Shown piece by piece: positions 42,056 to 54,953 of a stretch of DNA of 64,000 nucleotides. The position numbers and the translations under genes are program-made. The stretch lies in assembly GCF_035222275.1 (NCBI RefSeq), contig NW_026946359.1, forward strand, positions 1,798,001 through 1,862,000, read 5' to 3'. Positions within the stretch are counted from its first letter, which is position 1. Every line of letters begins with the position of its first letter. The notes below the pieces were generated by a model. The model searched no databases, was not told the origin of the DNA, and was given only the letters and a program-made list of their open reading frames with translations. The stretch comes from Podospora bellae-mahoneyi. Lineage: Eukaryota > Ascomycota > Sordariomycetes > Sordariales > Podosporaceae.

Positions 42056-45000
42056 CTACCCAAGCAGCTTGAGGGACTCCTTCCACTCCTTTTGCACGTC
42101 CAGGGACCTCTCCTTCTCGATGGAACCCGTAACCAACCCCTCAACCTCCTTGCCTAGCTCCGTCGTCTTGAACTCCACACCCTCAGCCGTGATCTTGCCC
42201 AGCTGAATGGCGCCCTTGACCGCCTTGGCTCTCGTGATCCGCTGTGACTCTAACCCCGTGTCTTCCGCATCGAGGTCCAACGTCGACAGAAACCATCGGA
42301 TGATTGGGACAGCATCACTTCCAGCCGAGCCTGCCACGGCGGCAGCTTCCAAAATATCCTTGGCGCACTCGTACCAGTACGTCTTGCGGATGACGTCGAA
42401 CTCGGGTCGGGTGATGTACGACTTCGCGGTGAATACCTGGGCAGGCTTAAACTTGGGATCGATCGACTCGATGGCAGTGATGATTTCCTTCAGAGTTGAG
42501 AGGGGATCCTTGCTCATATTGGCCCGGTTGTATCCCTTCGACAGAGTCTCCAGCGCTTTCCACTTGGTCACAGTCTTCAGATCCAGTCCACGACTGTCCT
42601 TGGACGTGGAAGCAGGTGTGTCGACGTCCATAGCGTCGCCGTCCTTGTCCTCCTCCTCGACAGCCAGGTAAGGCGCGACGATGGTCTTGATGTCGGGAAG
42701 CATGTCACCGAATCCATCCCAAGCAGCAGCAACGCGCCGGAGGCACTCGAAGGCGTGGGGGCGATAGACATCATTATTGCGCTTGGCCTCCCGAATGGCA
42801 ACCTTCTTGTAGGCAGCCACCAACTTGTCATCTTTCTCCAGTAGCTCCTTGCTGAGCTCAACAAACTTCGGGAATGGCTCGAGAAGCTTCTCCTTCCCAG
42901 GGAAGGTCTTGAGAATGAGAGCCTTATCGTAAACCGGCCAGAGGGTCTTGACGTGCTCAACATTGACGTGGTGCGTGATGGTCTTGGCACCCGCCACGGA
43001 CTCGGCAGCATCAGCCACCGTAAGGGCACCTCCATGCTTGAGTGCCCACTGAGCAGTGGACAAAGTCTTCTCCGCGAGAGAGACAATCTCTTTGAGGTAC
43101 TTGGTCACGCTCAGATGCGTGCCAGCGTGCGTGTCCCACACCTCCTTGAACGCCTTTTCCGTGTACTCATCTGTGTCATGTTTGCCGAGAAAGCTGAAAG
43201 GGACGAGCAAAGTCTCCAGCGCGTTGAAGTGATCAGGTGAGATCTTGGAAAGGGCCAACACAACATTGGCAACCTTTTGCCTGCGAGCGTCGGTGTCTGA
43301 CTCGAGGTAAAGATTGATGAACTTTTCGATGAAGCGCTGCTTGGCAGCGTCAGGGGCGACGCGGAGTAGGTAGGCGGTAGCGCGAGCGTAACCCTGGCTG
43401 ACTTCGTCATTGCGATCCAGAGTGTGTTTCTCCATCAAGTTCAAGAACGTCGGAGCATGCTTCTCGAAGTTGATGCCATGTTTGGTGGACAACGTCCAGA
43501 TCGCACGGCCACAACCAATCTTGGTTGGCATTCCTATCGCAGTCTTGATCGTCTCGGATAGTTTGGGCACCAGTTGGTCCATGACCTCTGCGTCGACATT
43601 GCGCAGGCAGTCCTCGATGGCTTCGCCAAGAGGGCCTTGCGAAACGGCATTGGCACGAAGCTTGTCAAGCTTGTCTCTGTTGGCTTCACCAACCCGCTGG
43701 TAGTAGTAATTGATGGCCTCCGGTTCAATCGTGCTCAAGAGACCAAGAAGATGAACCATCAAGGTGGGAATGTAGGGCTTGAGTGCGCTTCCGCCTCTCT
43801 TGCAAATCTTGACGACCGTGCTGACACAGAAGTACTTGACATCGTCGGCTGAGCTCTCGATGCCCTTGTCTGAGAGCAAGAATGGCAAGGCCTCGTTCAT
43901 CATGCTCTTGGCTGTGGCAGAAGATCCAGAGTCTTCGAGCTGACGGACCAATGTTGTCGAGAGAGTCATGCAAAGCTTTCCAGCTGCGTTGCGAACAGTT
44001 GCCTTGACGTCATCCGCCACCTTGACGGCGGCTGCCCAGATGTCCTTGTAGTACTTCTCGTATTTGGGGAAAGGTCGACCAGAGATCAGTTCGGCAATGG
44101 CGGAACAGCTGGCCTCGCGAACACGCCACTCCCTACCCAGGATACTCTTGAGGAGGTCGTTCATGATGTTGTCGAACTGGGTCTCCAGCACAGCATTCGG
44201 ATCCTTGACGAGGGCCTTCCAAATGTCGTTCATTGACCGTTGCACATTGGTGTTTGGGTCGAAGCGGTAGCGATACAGCTTCGGGTAGAGTTTGGGATCC
44301 ACTTCCGAGCTGGAGAGGATGTTGCTGAGGCCAAATCTACCAAAGGCTGATCTGGTCGACCAGGTGGCCGCGTTGGTGGCCAAGGACATGAACTTGTAGA
44401 CCAGGCTGGGATCTCCAACCTCGTTGGCGAGACTGACAATGTCCTTGTAGGACGTGATAGACTTGCCATCCCCAGTCGGCAAGGCGCCAGCATCAAACAG
44501 CTCCGTCTCCTCCTCCACCTTGATCTGAGGTCCAGATCCAGTGAACGAGGCGACCAAATCCTTGGTCAGGTCGCTCTTCAACCTGGCGTCGCCCTTCTCA
44601 TACACCAAGGCCAGACCCCGCGATGCCGTCTCCTGAACCAGCTCGTCCCTCGCGCTGAGCAGGCGCATGAACGCAACCTGGCACAGCCGCAAGCGCGACT
44701 GCACCTCCTCCAGGTGCGAACACCGCTGGATCAGGCAAAAGAGCCAGATACCTGACGCCTTCAGCAGCGACGGCTTTGTTGTCTTGCAGTCCGCAAGCAA
44801 CTTCTCCAAGACCGCCACCAGCGGAGCGGCGCGCCTCGGAGCCCAGTACTCACGGCCGGCAGACTCGACGTCGACCGTGAGCTGGACCACCTCGGCGTCC
44901 CAACACGCGACTGCAGCCGCGATTGCCTCGCCCACAGCGAAGTGGACCTCCACCTGCTTCAGCTCGTACAGCGCGTACAGCTGCGCGAGCATCTTCTCCA

Positions 45001-47988
45001 GGGTCTCATCCCAGCTTCCGTCCGACGGGAGAGACAAAGCCAATCTGCCCAGGGCAGCAATAGCCTTCTCGTTGCCTTTCTTTGCGTGGACGACGAGGGG
45101 GTCGACAAAAGATTGGATCAGGCTACCCTGATCCTTCTCTCCAAGCCCAGCAGTCCAAAGCTGGGACCAGGCTTCGAACAACGTCTCCTGCGTCGAGACG
45201 ACGGATGCGGCTGACGCCACCTCCCCCAACGTCGGGAAGACGGAGGCGATCTTGGCTGCGCGGTCTGCAGCGCCGGTCTTGGAGTAGTACACCAGCCGCG
45301 AGGCCAGGTGTGCCAATGCGAGGAACGCGCCCTCCACTGCGTTCAACTCCGCCCCCACAGCCGTCTTAAAGTTCTTGGTGATGTCAACCAGGCTGGCTGT
45401 GACATCGTCAAGTTCTTTGGCGGGGTGTGACGGGTGGGCAGCGAGAATGCCCAGAGCCTTTGCCCCGAGGGCACGCAACTCCTTTTTGTTGGACTTGATG
45501 AGAGGCAGTAGCTCTCTCGAGCGCGGAGCGAGAAATGCCAAGATCACCTTGGATGAAAACGAGGCGAGGTCGACAAATGAACGAGCACAGGGCTCGATGA
45601 TCTTTGGGGCGTCATCTCTTAGCATGCCCTCGAAGGCGGCAGTCAGCAAGTCAGTGAATAGCAGCGCGTCGTCGCGCGTGAATTGGACGTGATAATTCCG
45701 GATAGCTTGGCGGGTTTCCAGGTCGGACTGGACCAGAGCTTCTAATCTCTGCTGCCACCCGGCGTCGAAAACAAAGCTATCCGCCAGGGCGGTCAAGAAG
45801 AAGATCTTCTTGCAGTAATCGACGGCAATGGGGAAAGCCTGGATCATATCGCCGGGGTAGTTCCTAAATAGCGGATGGGCATCGATATCCATGCCACCCT
45901 CTTCCGTTGACTTGCGCGTGGCTCGCCCTGCCTTAAAAAACACGTCCACCATCGCCGGCCATTCCTATGATGAGTATGTTAGTACAACGAGATCTTACTC
46001 TAGCACGAGTAAACAGATTCAGACAAAAGGCAATGTTCCACTTACGGGTAGGTCTCTCGACTTGTCCTCGTCATCATTCACGCGATATGTCCACGGATCA
46101 AGGCCCTTGTATCCCTCTTCCACGACATCATTTCTCTCGTCCAGTCGGCCCGCAACAGCAATAATGTTGATCCACCGTGCTGTGACGTCCGAGAAAGGCA
46201 GACAGTTGTTGGCCCATTTAGCAACAGCGTGCCTAGTGCTGCGTACTACGTTTTCGTCTGTCTCATTGCCGAGCAGCATGTACGAGATCAGGATCGACTG
46301 GAGCTCGAGTTCCACCCTAAAGTCGTTGTGTGGAGGCTTGAACAAGGTCGATACGCTGGACAGCGCCGAGTCAATGTTCACCACCACGTCCGGGGTTGGG
46401 TCCTCGGAGAGTGACTGGAACAGCCAAGCAGCAAGGCCCGAACGGCGATGGTCGTCCATTTTTGTACCCTTCGCCAGGATACCAATCGTCTCGTACGCTC
46501 GTGAGCGCAGAACACTGTCGTCGAGTGACTGCTGGTGAGGTCTGGGCCAGCCTTGGGAGTGGATGAACTGTCTGAGCATGTGAATCAGGTTCACCCCGAT
46601 GCTGTTGAAATCCGTCTTGCTTGGACCAATTCGGGCTACCCAGTTGATGAACTCAAAGAGGGCTCGGTGTAGTTTGGTTTGCTCCAAACCGGAAGATTTT
46701 GGACCCGTGGGACGTTGGTCAATGTCCATGAAGGTGGGATCTTGGCTCTCAACCTTCTTTTCGAGATCCACATTCCGCTTGAACACTGCAAGAACCTCAT
46801 TCGTGAAGGTGGTTGCAATCTCTGACTTGCTGAGCATCCCCAGGATTCGGATCCGATAGGGGGGTTGTAGTTTGGAGTGAGCGTCGTAGAGCTTGCTCAC
46901 AAGAGTCTTGTCCTCCAAGGAGACAGAAGTTCTCTTCAGCAGATCCTCTCCAATTCCAGAGATACGGTAATCCGTGCTGGAGGCTGCATAGAGAGCGGGA
47001 ATAAAGCGCTCGAAGTCGGTGAAAGCACCACTGGCCAGAAAGTTGGCAGCAAGAATGCGCGTCTCGGGCAAGTTCAAACCTCCAGCAGACGGGTTCCAGG
47101 TGTCCTTTTTACCTGCAAGTGTCAGAAAGCTGATGTCTGCTTCTGTTAAGCCGGGTGCCGGCTTGTCAGCCGAGGCATTGGCGGGTAACAACAGGAGCTT
47201 GCCGAGCCATTCAGCAACGTATTTGGCGTCTTCGGGGTGGGACAACCCCATGGCCTCTCGAAAGGTAGCATCTTCTTTGCTTCCTCTTGAAGGAATATTG
47301 ATGGTAGGGAGCATACGCAGAACGACGTTGAACAGTTGACTGAGCGAAGCCGAAGACCCAGTTCTAATGTTTTTCAGCGCCTTGGGCACAAGCTGCTGTT
47401 GCTCATAACGTTCAAGCCTGCCAACACTGTGTTGAATGTAGATCAAGTCAAAGTGCTTGATCAGAGGAGAATCAGTCTCCTTGAACTGATCCAGTAGAGA
47501 AGCAACTGGGAGTACGATTCTATAAAGTCGTCAGTTCCGATTCTTTGCTAGAATAGAGAAGGGTAGAAGGAGACGCGAGCCACGAAGGGTAGACGTCAGT
47601 GGCTATAAAGTCATGTTGGGTTGACAAGCCCCGGCAGCCACTAGCCTTCTTGTGAGCTGCCTCGTTTCTCCACTCAAGCAAAGGACCGCCTCTGCTCAAG
47701 TTGAGGACCTCTTCTCTGCTCAAACAAGGTGTAGAGGTGCAGAAAAAGGAGGCCAGGGAGTATGACTTACGTTGGAGATTGGATAAGCTTGTTGATGTTT
47801 CCGCATACCGAGATGACCTTGTTGCGGACCCGAACATGTGGGCTTCCGGCTTTGAGAAGGATTGGGCAGAGATAAACATTGAGTCTCTCCTGAAGCTTCT
47901 TCTCGTTGGAAGACGCGCTCAGAAGCGTCCACTCTGCTCCATCGAGCAACGAGATGTCTTTCTTTTCTTCCTCCGCAGAGGAAGCCAT
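42056..47988 (-). CDS. ECM29: Proteasome-associated HEAT-repeat protein ECM29
   Basis: Three exons: 47988-47771, 47519-46046 and 45964-42056, 1866 residues, nearly the same size as yeast Ecm29. Introns are 251 nt (GTAAGT...TTATAG) and 81 nt (GTAAGT, branch GTACTAAC, acceptor ATAG), and the frame is kept. The N-terminus (ISLLDGAEWTLLSASSNEKKLQERLNVYLCPILLK, shown here only as orientation) and VRVRNKVISVCGNINKLIQS are the conserved beginning of the proteasome-stabiliser domain. The rest is a long series of helical HEAT-like repeats (for example LKPYIPTLMVHLLGLLS; WRVREASCSAIAELISGRPF). Ecm29 binds the 26S proteasome, tethers 19S to 20S, inhibits misassembled particles and works under stress. 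The first ATG in a good context (47988) matches this N-terminus. The UBX Cdc48-adaptor gene follows downstream on the same strand. Confidence 0.95.
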
Positions 47989-50900
47989 CTTGCGAGAGGA
48001 TTATGGGATAAGAACCAGTGGCTGGCCTTGATCAGGATAGGCCTATACGAAGTCGTTAGATCCCATCTCGGGTGGTTCCATAGTCATCTAGCGGGTCGGA
48101 TAGGCAAACCTTGGACAACTCTGTGCCTCTTTTGGAGTGGAAGAGGTCTCTCTGGGAGCCTCGCGGCGGTCTACCCCTGAAGCGGGTCGAGAAAACGATG
48201 CAATAAATCGATGAAACGATAGAGCAGATGAATTCGAGTCGACTGAAGGCTTCGAATGGCAGATGGTGATGATGGAAGCGTAGTGCCCCGATGGTGATGG
48301 GTAGCCTCGCGAGAAAGAAACTCGAAAAAAGGAGGGGATAAGTAAGGTAGGTAGGATTGTATCCGGAGTTTAGGCAGATAGCCAAAACACGCGGAGTTGT
48401 TCTTCAGATGTGGGCGGGAGCAAGTTGAGATGACAGTTTGGTTTCTGCACCTCGAGTGCTATCCAAGCAGACAGCCTAACAAAGCAGGCCCAGTTGGAAC
48501 TCTGATAGATGCAAAAGTATTGTCAATGGGTAGCAATAGGGGTCGTCCGAGGCTCTCTCTCCGTTTGTCCTAAGGCTTCTCGACGAGATATAGAGTCCCA
48601 GAGGTGTTCGACGAGGACTACTCAAGCCAAAGAATAAGCCCACTGCTACAGTCAAAGCAATATCGGAACTGAGCACCCAAGGACCGTCACCGGAATGGCC
48701 GTATCTCCTCCAAGAACACGCTGAAGAACTGCTCCAACTCGATGTTGGACCATCACAATATTCAGGAGGTAGGAGGTCAGGGGCCCACGGGAAGTGGAGG
48801 CAAAGGTACCAAGACCAGACACTCCTCAGCTACCGGTTACCGGAACCGTTAGTTCCCCTGGGATGTAGAAATGAAGGGTCGCAACACTTCGAGCTGCTCA
48901 AACGTCAAAGCAGCCACAAAATTGCGATGGAAAATCCTTCTTGAGGTTAAATACCTATAGGAGGTCCAGGCCCTCGATAGGCCGCCAGCGCAGTACGACT
49001 CGTGGTCGCAACAGCTTCCTAGGGTATAAAAGAGAAGGGGATGCTGGTATTCCTTTTCGAATAGCTTGGCGATGAACCGGGGTATCTTAACAGAAAACGA
49101 AGAGACGTGCCACTAATAAACCAGACGCCGTTAGAAAGATAGCTGCTGGGCAGAAAAAGAGCGCTGAGGAGACGGGATGTTGGTGTCCCAAAGCTAAGCC
49201 GGCGCTTGTCCAAGAGTCAAACCCAAGGAAGAGGCACAAGAGAATGGAACGAGAGTAGTCCAACGTCTAAACTGGATCAGCTTCCAGGTATATAACAAAG
49301 AGGACGTCGTCGCAAGCCCAGTTGCCTGTGTAGGGGGGAGGCGACGTTGTCGAAGGGTTGATGTTTCCTATGTTCCCTTCAGGCTTCTTGAGGTCTACGA
49401 CAGCACCCCAAACACAAGTGCCAGGTGCTGTGGAGGGGCACGAGAGCCCACAATGAAATGACTAAGCAGATAAGAACAGATGAACCGTTGTTCTGTTTGC
49501 TTCTTTGCCCAACGTCCAAGGTATGTTACTGGCAGGCAAATGCATCTGAGCTATGGAATTGAGATTTCCCAAAATGCCTCCATAAATAAACCTGTATTTG
49601 AACGTAGCTGCTTTTGAAGTAGTCATTCCCCGTGTAGCATTGAGGTACTGGAGGGCTCAAGCACAAGGAGATCCTGTCAGCCTCAAATGCGTCAGCCACA
49701 TGGGCGGGGTTGGGAGTATCTGGGCTCATGTACCATGCTTGGCAAACGGCTCTCGGCGCTGTGACCAATTCTGTCTTGGTCACCGAGGTGAAGGGGCCCC
49801 ACTCGCGAATAACCTCACTTCGTTGCGGCTTCGACCTTGTAGATCAACGCGATTGAAATTGGATTCTCTGAAATAGTGTGGCTAATATTTCACCTAAGCA
49901 GTCAATGATAGTTCGTCTTAGGCCCGAAAGCTTGCTCCTCGAGACTATGTCCTGGCCTGCCTTTGCTTAGAAGCAACTCCTATGACAGACAGATTATACG
50001 CCCAATGACTGCCTCTACACGATTCCACCCGCTTGCTGTCCTATAGAGGCAACGAACTTCTATATAGATGTCTCGGGCACCCTGTCCATGTCGTCACGAA
50101 ACAACAGTGCGCCAATACCATGATGCGCCCAAGCCCCATCACCCTTATACTGAATGTACCGAAGAGGAACCCGATCAACCCGGATATATCGAGCCGCATA
50201 CCGAGATCCCGCCAGCACTCCCCTCTCCCGACATACAGGCAAAAGAAGGTAAGAAGCCTTCTAGGGAGATCAAATATGCCATGGGGGGCTGTTATACCAC
50301 CCACTCTGAATATCCCAGCTTCTTGTTTCCTACCACTTCTAAAAAGCGATGATGTCAAAGCCGGCAGTCCAAAGGCGGCACATCAATGTCTGGGCATAAC
50401 CCTCGAAATAAGGCGGGACATGCCTGGGTGATCCCGGCAGAGACTGTCTGCCGTGGTCTCTTTGCCCTGTTCCGGGTCAGTCAGAACAAAAACTTTGCCG
50501 GCGCGGGTTATGCTGTGGGAAAATGGGAAGATGGCATGGCTGATACTCAAATCACAGCAGTGGAGCTATTGGATCGACCCATCGATGTGCCCATGGTGTG
50601 GTGCGACGCACAGCAGCTTGTTTACAAAGCAAGATCGATCGTGTCTCGAGCAAATCTGGTTCACAATTCCACAGCAGCCAGCCTGTCTCTACAAGACCTT
50701 GGATACCGACCTGCCGAGCAAGTCACTCTTCCCTCTCCGTCCTTCAGAAGGGAAGTACTAGCCACGAGGGCGATCTCAACAACGTGTCCCCACGATACGC
50801 CCCAGAGGAGATATTTATCTTTCCTGCTGGCCAGGCCGGTGGTGGTTCACAGTAGCCATCGGAGTCATCAGCTGTTGAGAGATAGGCGTTTACGCCATCT

Positions 50901-53711
50901 TCTCGTGTTCTTTGAGCAAACTCAGACGACCATGTTTCAGTTGCGCCTTCGTTCAGCCACGCCGAAGGTTACCACAACACGCCCCAGAGTAGGCCGAGCC
51001 CAAAGGTTCCATCGATAGGTGCCGTATGGGGCTCGAAAATAGATCAGATGCGCAGCATGAAGCTGAAAGTCCCAAGGCGCCTTCATAACTTGTTCTGGCC
51101 GGCCACGGTAAACTTGGAGTCCTGTCCCGCCCGAAATACCAAGTAGAGCCGGCAGGCAGGATCCCCAGCAGACAAGACCCACGGCAAACAACACCCTAAA
51201 GCAAGAAAACTGCATACCATTGGGGAGACGGCCGGACCGAACGATCCAGATCGAACCAAGAACGGGTGGCAGTCCTGGAATCACGGAGAGGAGATCAGCC
51301 TGAACAAGCCCCCTCGTATACAGCAAGATCAAACCGGTCCAGTTGGCAGCACTTCCTGAACAGAGGTGGGTATACACAGAGAGCACAGCAAACTGGAAGC
51401 TTTGGAGGCTGGTCCTCTGCATGACTTACATCTGCATGACTTACTGCTGACCCAACACTGACATAACCTAGGGACAGAGAAAACAGGCTCTGGGCAATCC
51501 AGAAAAAATCTACTAACACAATGCCCATAGATTTCGCCAGCCAGTTCATGGTGCCATGTCGATCCCTTTTGAGTCCGTACCGCCGTCGAGCACGTCACGG
51601 CAAATACTATTCACGGTACTCTCCTCGTGGACCATGGACCGCTTCGCCACCCGTTCGCGAGACGATCTCGCGGGAACAGCTAGGCAAGATACCGGAGGTT
51701 CACATCATGCTGAGCAAGTCTAATCTTGACGTTGAGACTCGGCGTTGTTGCTCCAAACGATCTGGTCCTCAAGGTTTGGCCAGCCTGGTTCTCCGTAGTC
51801 AGTTACGCTTATGTTAGTTCGAGACCGCTGGGACGCTTAACATTGTGCCTCGTGAGGAAAGCATGGCGTATACAACTACTGCATGCTGGCTCCAAAAATA
51901 TCCGGTCCGGGGCCAGGAATAAGGTTGGAGCTGTCTTCCTGGTTATGGTCTCGGCGAACTGTCGAGGTCTGGTAGGGCAGGTTGGTAAGGATATTCGTAG
52001 TGAGGGTGTAATTGACTTGATAACTGTAGTTTTCGAAAAGACTTTGACCAAGTAATCATCTACAAAATGACTGATTCGTTTAGGTATTGCTCTGGTTGCT
52101 CTTTGCCCCATATATTACTATGGGCCTGCTCCAAGTCCTGCTCTACACATTGCTCCTGGTGGGGAATAGGAGCAAGCAGAGCGTATGTACCAGTGAAACT
52201 AATAATACTAGTTCAAATACCATAGACAGACGTCAGACGCATGTGGTCAGCAAAGAGCAGCACAGGTTGGATAATATAACTGCGATCTGTCTTGTGAAAC
52301 AAATGCCTTCAAGTGGTTGCAAACTTATGCGGTAAGAGTGCACCATAGAACCTTAACTCCTCAACATGGAGGCGTGCCATGGATCTCACGCCTGTGTATC
52401 AAGACATCAACCATTTATAGGTCGGGCACAGCAGCTAAAACTAGAACGACAGCATGATATCTAATCCAGAGGATGAGTCACGCAAAAGATGGAGACAATC
52501 CCACATGTTGAGGCTGGTATTGAACAGACACCTCAAGGCGGTTCGCTATGAAGCCCCCGGGATTAACTCGAGAGGTGGCTGTGAAGCCATATCCCCACCG
52601 ACTTGCCAAGAGCTGAAGACAGTGGAGAACATCTGCCGAAGAGGCTTGACGGCTGCCGGTGATCCCGGCGATGGCGCACAGAAGAGGCCAACTACGGAGT
52701 TGATAGCAAAGCCAAGTACCAAAATTGATCTTGGGTCGGGAGTCAGGCCGTTGGAAATGCCATGCGGTGACAGTCTGTGATCTAGGGGCACACAACCATG
52801 GATGACAACACCACCTCAGGAGAGCTTGTCCAGATGTCCAGAGATAGACAGCCCAGTAACCGGGACATGACTCTTCCCAGAGGCGCTGCTCACATGCAGG
52901 CGCAAGGCTTGCGTAAACGGGCGGGGGCACGGCTCCTCGATGCGACCTCGGGCTTGCTGTGGAAGCCGAGCACTGGGCGATGGACTGCAAACAAAACCTA
53001 TTGACGGGTCTTGATTCGTTGATCCAGCAATGCAGGTGATCGCAAAGGGGGCGTTTTCTGTCTTGCAGGTTTGTCACCCGCCAGGGCTTAACCTGACGAG
53101 GAAAGGTATGTGATAGTATATACATACAACTCGTCAAGACCAGACACTCGGGCCCGGTATCGTCGTCAGAGTCGAGCCCCGAGTCCTACGGATGTCTCGT
53201 GATGAGGTGTTTCTGGGACGGGGGGCGAGGGCCAGTGATGGTTGGATGACGTTGACAAAGAAAACCGAGCTTTGTGCGCGAAAAAGGGCTTGTGGGCTGG
53301 CGGGCTGGCTGACGAGAGAGAGCTCTCGGGCTTTTGCAGGGAGGCCCCCTAAAAATGGAAGAATTCCACGGCTTCCAGTCCGTGCGGTCCCAGAAGCGCA
53401 TCCCTGTCGAGAAGGCGGACCACCGGAATCGACAAGAAGGACGATATGTATGAGAGCTGTTACGTACCTGCATACAGCTCAAGGTCGGTAGATGACCCAG
53501 CTGGCTGTAGGAAGGAGTGAACTGCTGAGATGCCTCTTCTACCACATGTGTTCCTTGTGACGGCGGCTGCCATTGTCTTCTTTTTATGGCCGCCTAGGGC
53601 TGCGGCGCAGAGACCAGATGCGCGCTACTGAGATCTGGGGAAGGTTGCAGCGCCGACGATCGCCTCCAGTGGTGGGCAGAAGTGGCAGGCAGCGTGGAAA
53701 TTCCCGTTTGG

Positions 53712-53733
53712 AAAAAAAAAAAAAAAAAAAAAA
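53712..53733 (+). repeat. Poly-A run (22 nt)
   Basis: Homopolymer A tract. No retroelement body or target duplication could be found next to it, so it is listed as low complexity only. Confidence 0.9.
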
Positions 53734-54459
53734 CACAGCAGGCGGGGCCAGTCAGGGTTTCAGGGCAGCCCTTGTCCTTCTGCTGTCATCAACAAGACGA
53801 GCCATGGAAGCTGATCCTTGTCGAGCGTACAAGAAGCTGGGAAACTTCACAATGTTACACTTGTGCCTCTTTGAAACCCAACCCTCGCACCGCGTCTAGA
53901 ATTCCTAACTTGTCCCCATATGTTTCGATCATCAACGGAAGCTCTTGGTATATGGGCTGCGCTGGGCAAACCGTTTGGGCTGGCGATACCTTAGTCACAC
54001 ACCCCCCCGGCGGGCTGGCGGGCTGCATGCAAACATCCTCGCATCTTGGGGGCATCGTCGTGGTTGTTGGGGAATGTAGGTAGGCTTGCGGTAGTGTAGG
54101 GGGTGGTTCCGTCGCCGGTGTTTGCCTGCCCACTCAGTTTTAGCTATGGGCAAAGCGAGTCAACTTTAGTCTTCGTTCCATCGGATGCTGTTGCTAGGTG
54201 CTGCCCGCCCCAGTGAAGTCTGTCTTGGAATACGGGGTGGGTGTGATCTGCCGAGAGGCGGGGTGGCTTGTTGAGAGTTTTCACCGTCGAGAAGCTAGCT
54301 TTACGGAGACAATGAATTGTTTGTTGAGGAAGCATCCATTTGATATCGATGAGGCAGAGGCCGACGGAGGTGCGGGTTAGTGGTGGTGGTGGTGGCTGTT
54401 CGGCAGGGGAGTGGCTGGCAGGGCAAGCGGGAACTGACGCGGGCATTGCGCCTGGTGTG

Positions 54460-54953
54460 GGTGCTTCGTCGGTGCTTAGGTGGTGCTTGGGTCGGCCGTT
54501 TTTGGCTTTCCCCACCAGTCCACTGAAATTCTCTCTCTTCAAGCTCCTCAAGCCCTCCACTCTGGCGTTTCCCAGTTTTTTTGCTTTCCTTTTGCTTCGC
54601 ACACGGTCCACATCTTCTGGCTTTCCTTCTTCTTACTTTACGCTCTGCTTCGCCGCCGCGTGTGATTGCTTCTTACCCTTTTCCTTCTCCTTGCTCTCGG
54701 TGCCGCTATCAGAAACAGTAACGACACACTCCGTCGAAACATATTTCGCTGCTTTTGTTGGCTTTGCCCTTTTTGTTATCAGTCACCGTACAGTACGATC
54801 CTAGCTCTGTCCTCTCCCTTCCCTTGCCTCCCGAACGCTGTCACGTCCGATACCGACTCGATACGACTTACGCCGTCCTCCTTGACTGCTTCACTGCGAG
54901 TTAAGAGCCTTGTTCAATTCTCCTTGTTGCCTGGTGCCGCTCCTCGAGTAAGT
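54460..54953 (+). promoter_or_regulatory. Pyrimidine-rich leader-like tract ending in a splice-donor consensus
   Basis: Nearly 500 bases are dominated by C and T with repeated CTTC/TTTCC, the usual look of promoters and 5' untranslated leaders in Sordariomycetes. The tract ends with CTCGA followed by GTAAGT at 54948. This suggests the first exon of a plus-strand transcript. No protein-coding frame downstream can be tied to it, so its product is unknown. Confidence 0.35.

Noticed and set aside
50937-51549. Hydrophobic minus-strand fragments that could be membrane-protein exons
   Set aside because: The apparent intron between them would be only 28 nt (GTAAGTCATGCAG repeated twice) and neighbouring pieces do not join in frame; the opposite strand gives equally plausible hydrophobic pieces.
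52546-52791. Minus-strand frame with DPRSILVLGFAINSVVGLF
   Set aside because: Protein-like in part, but no start, no domain and no splice partner found.
53712-53733. Poly-A run as the tail of a retroposon
   Set aside because: No flanking duplication, no internal promoter and no coding remnant next to it.
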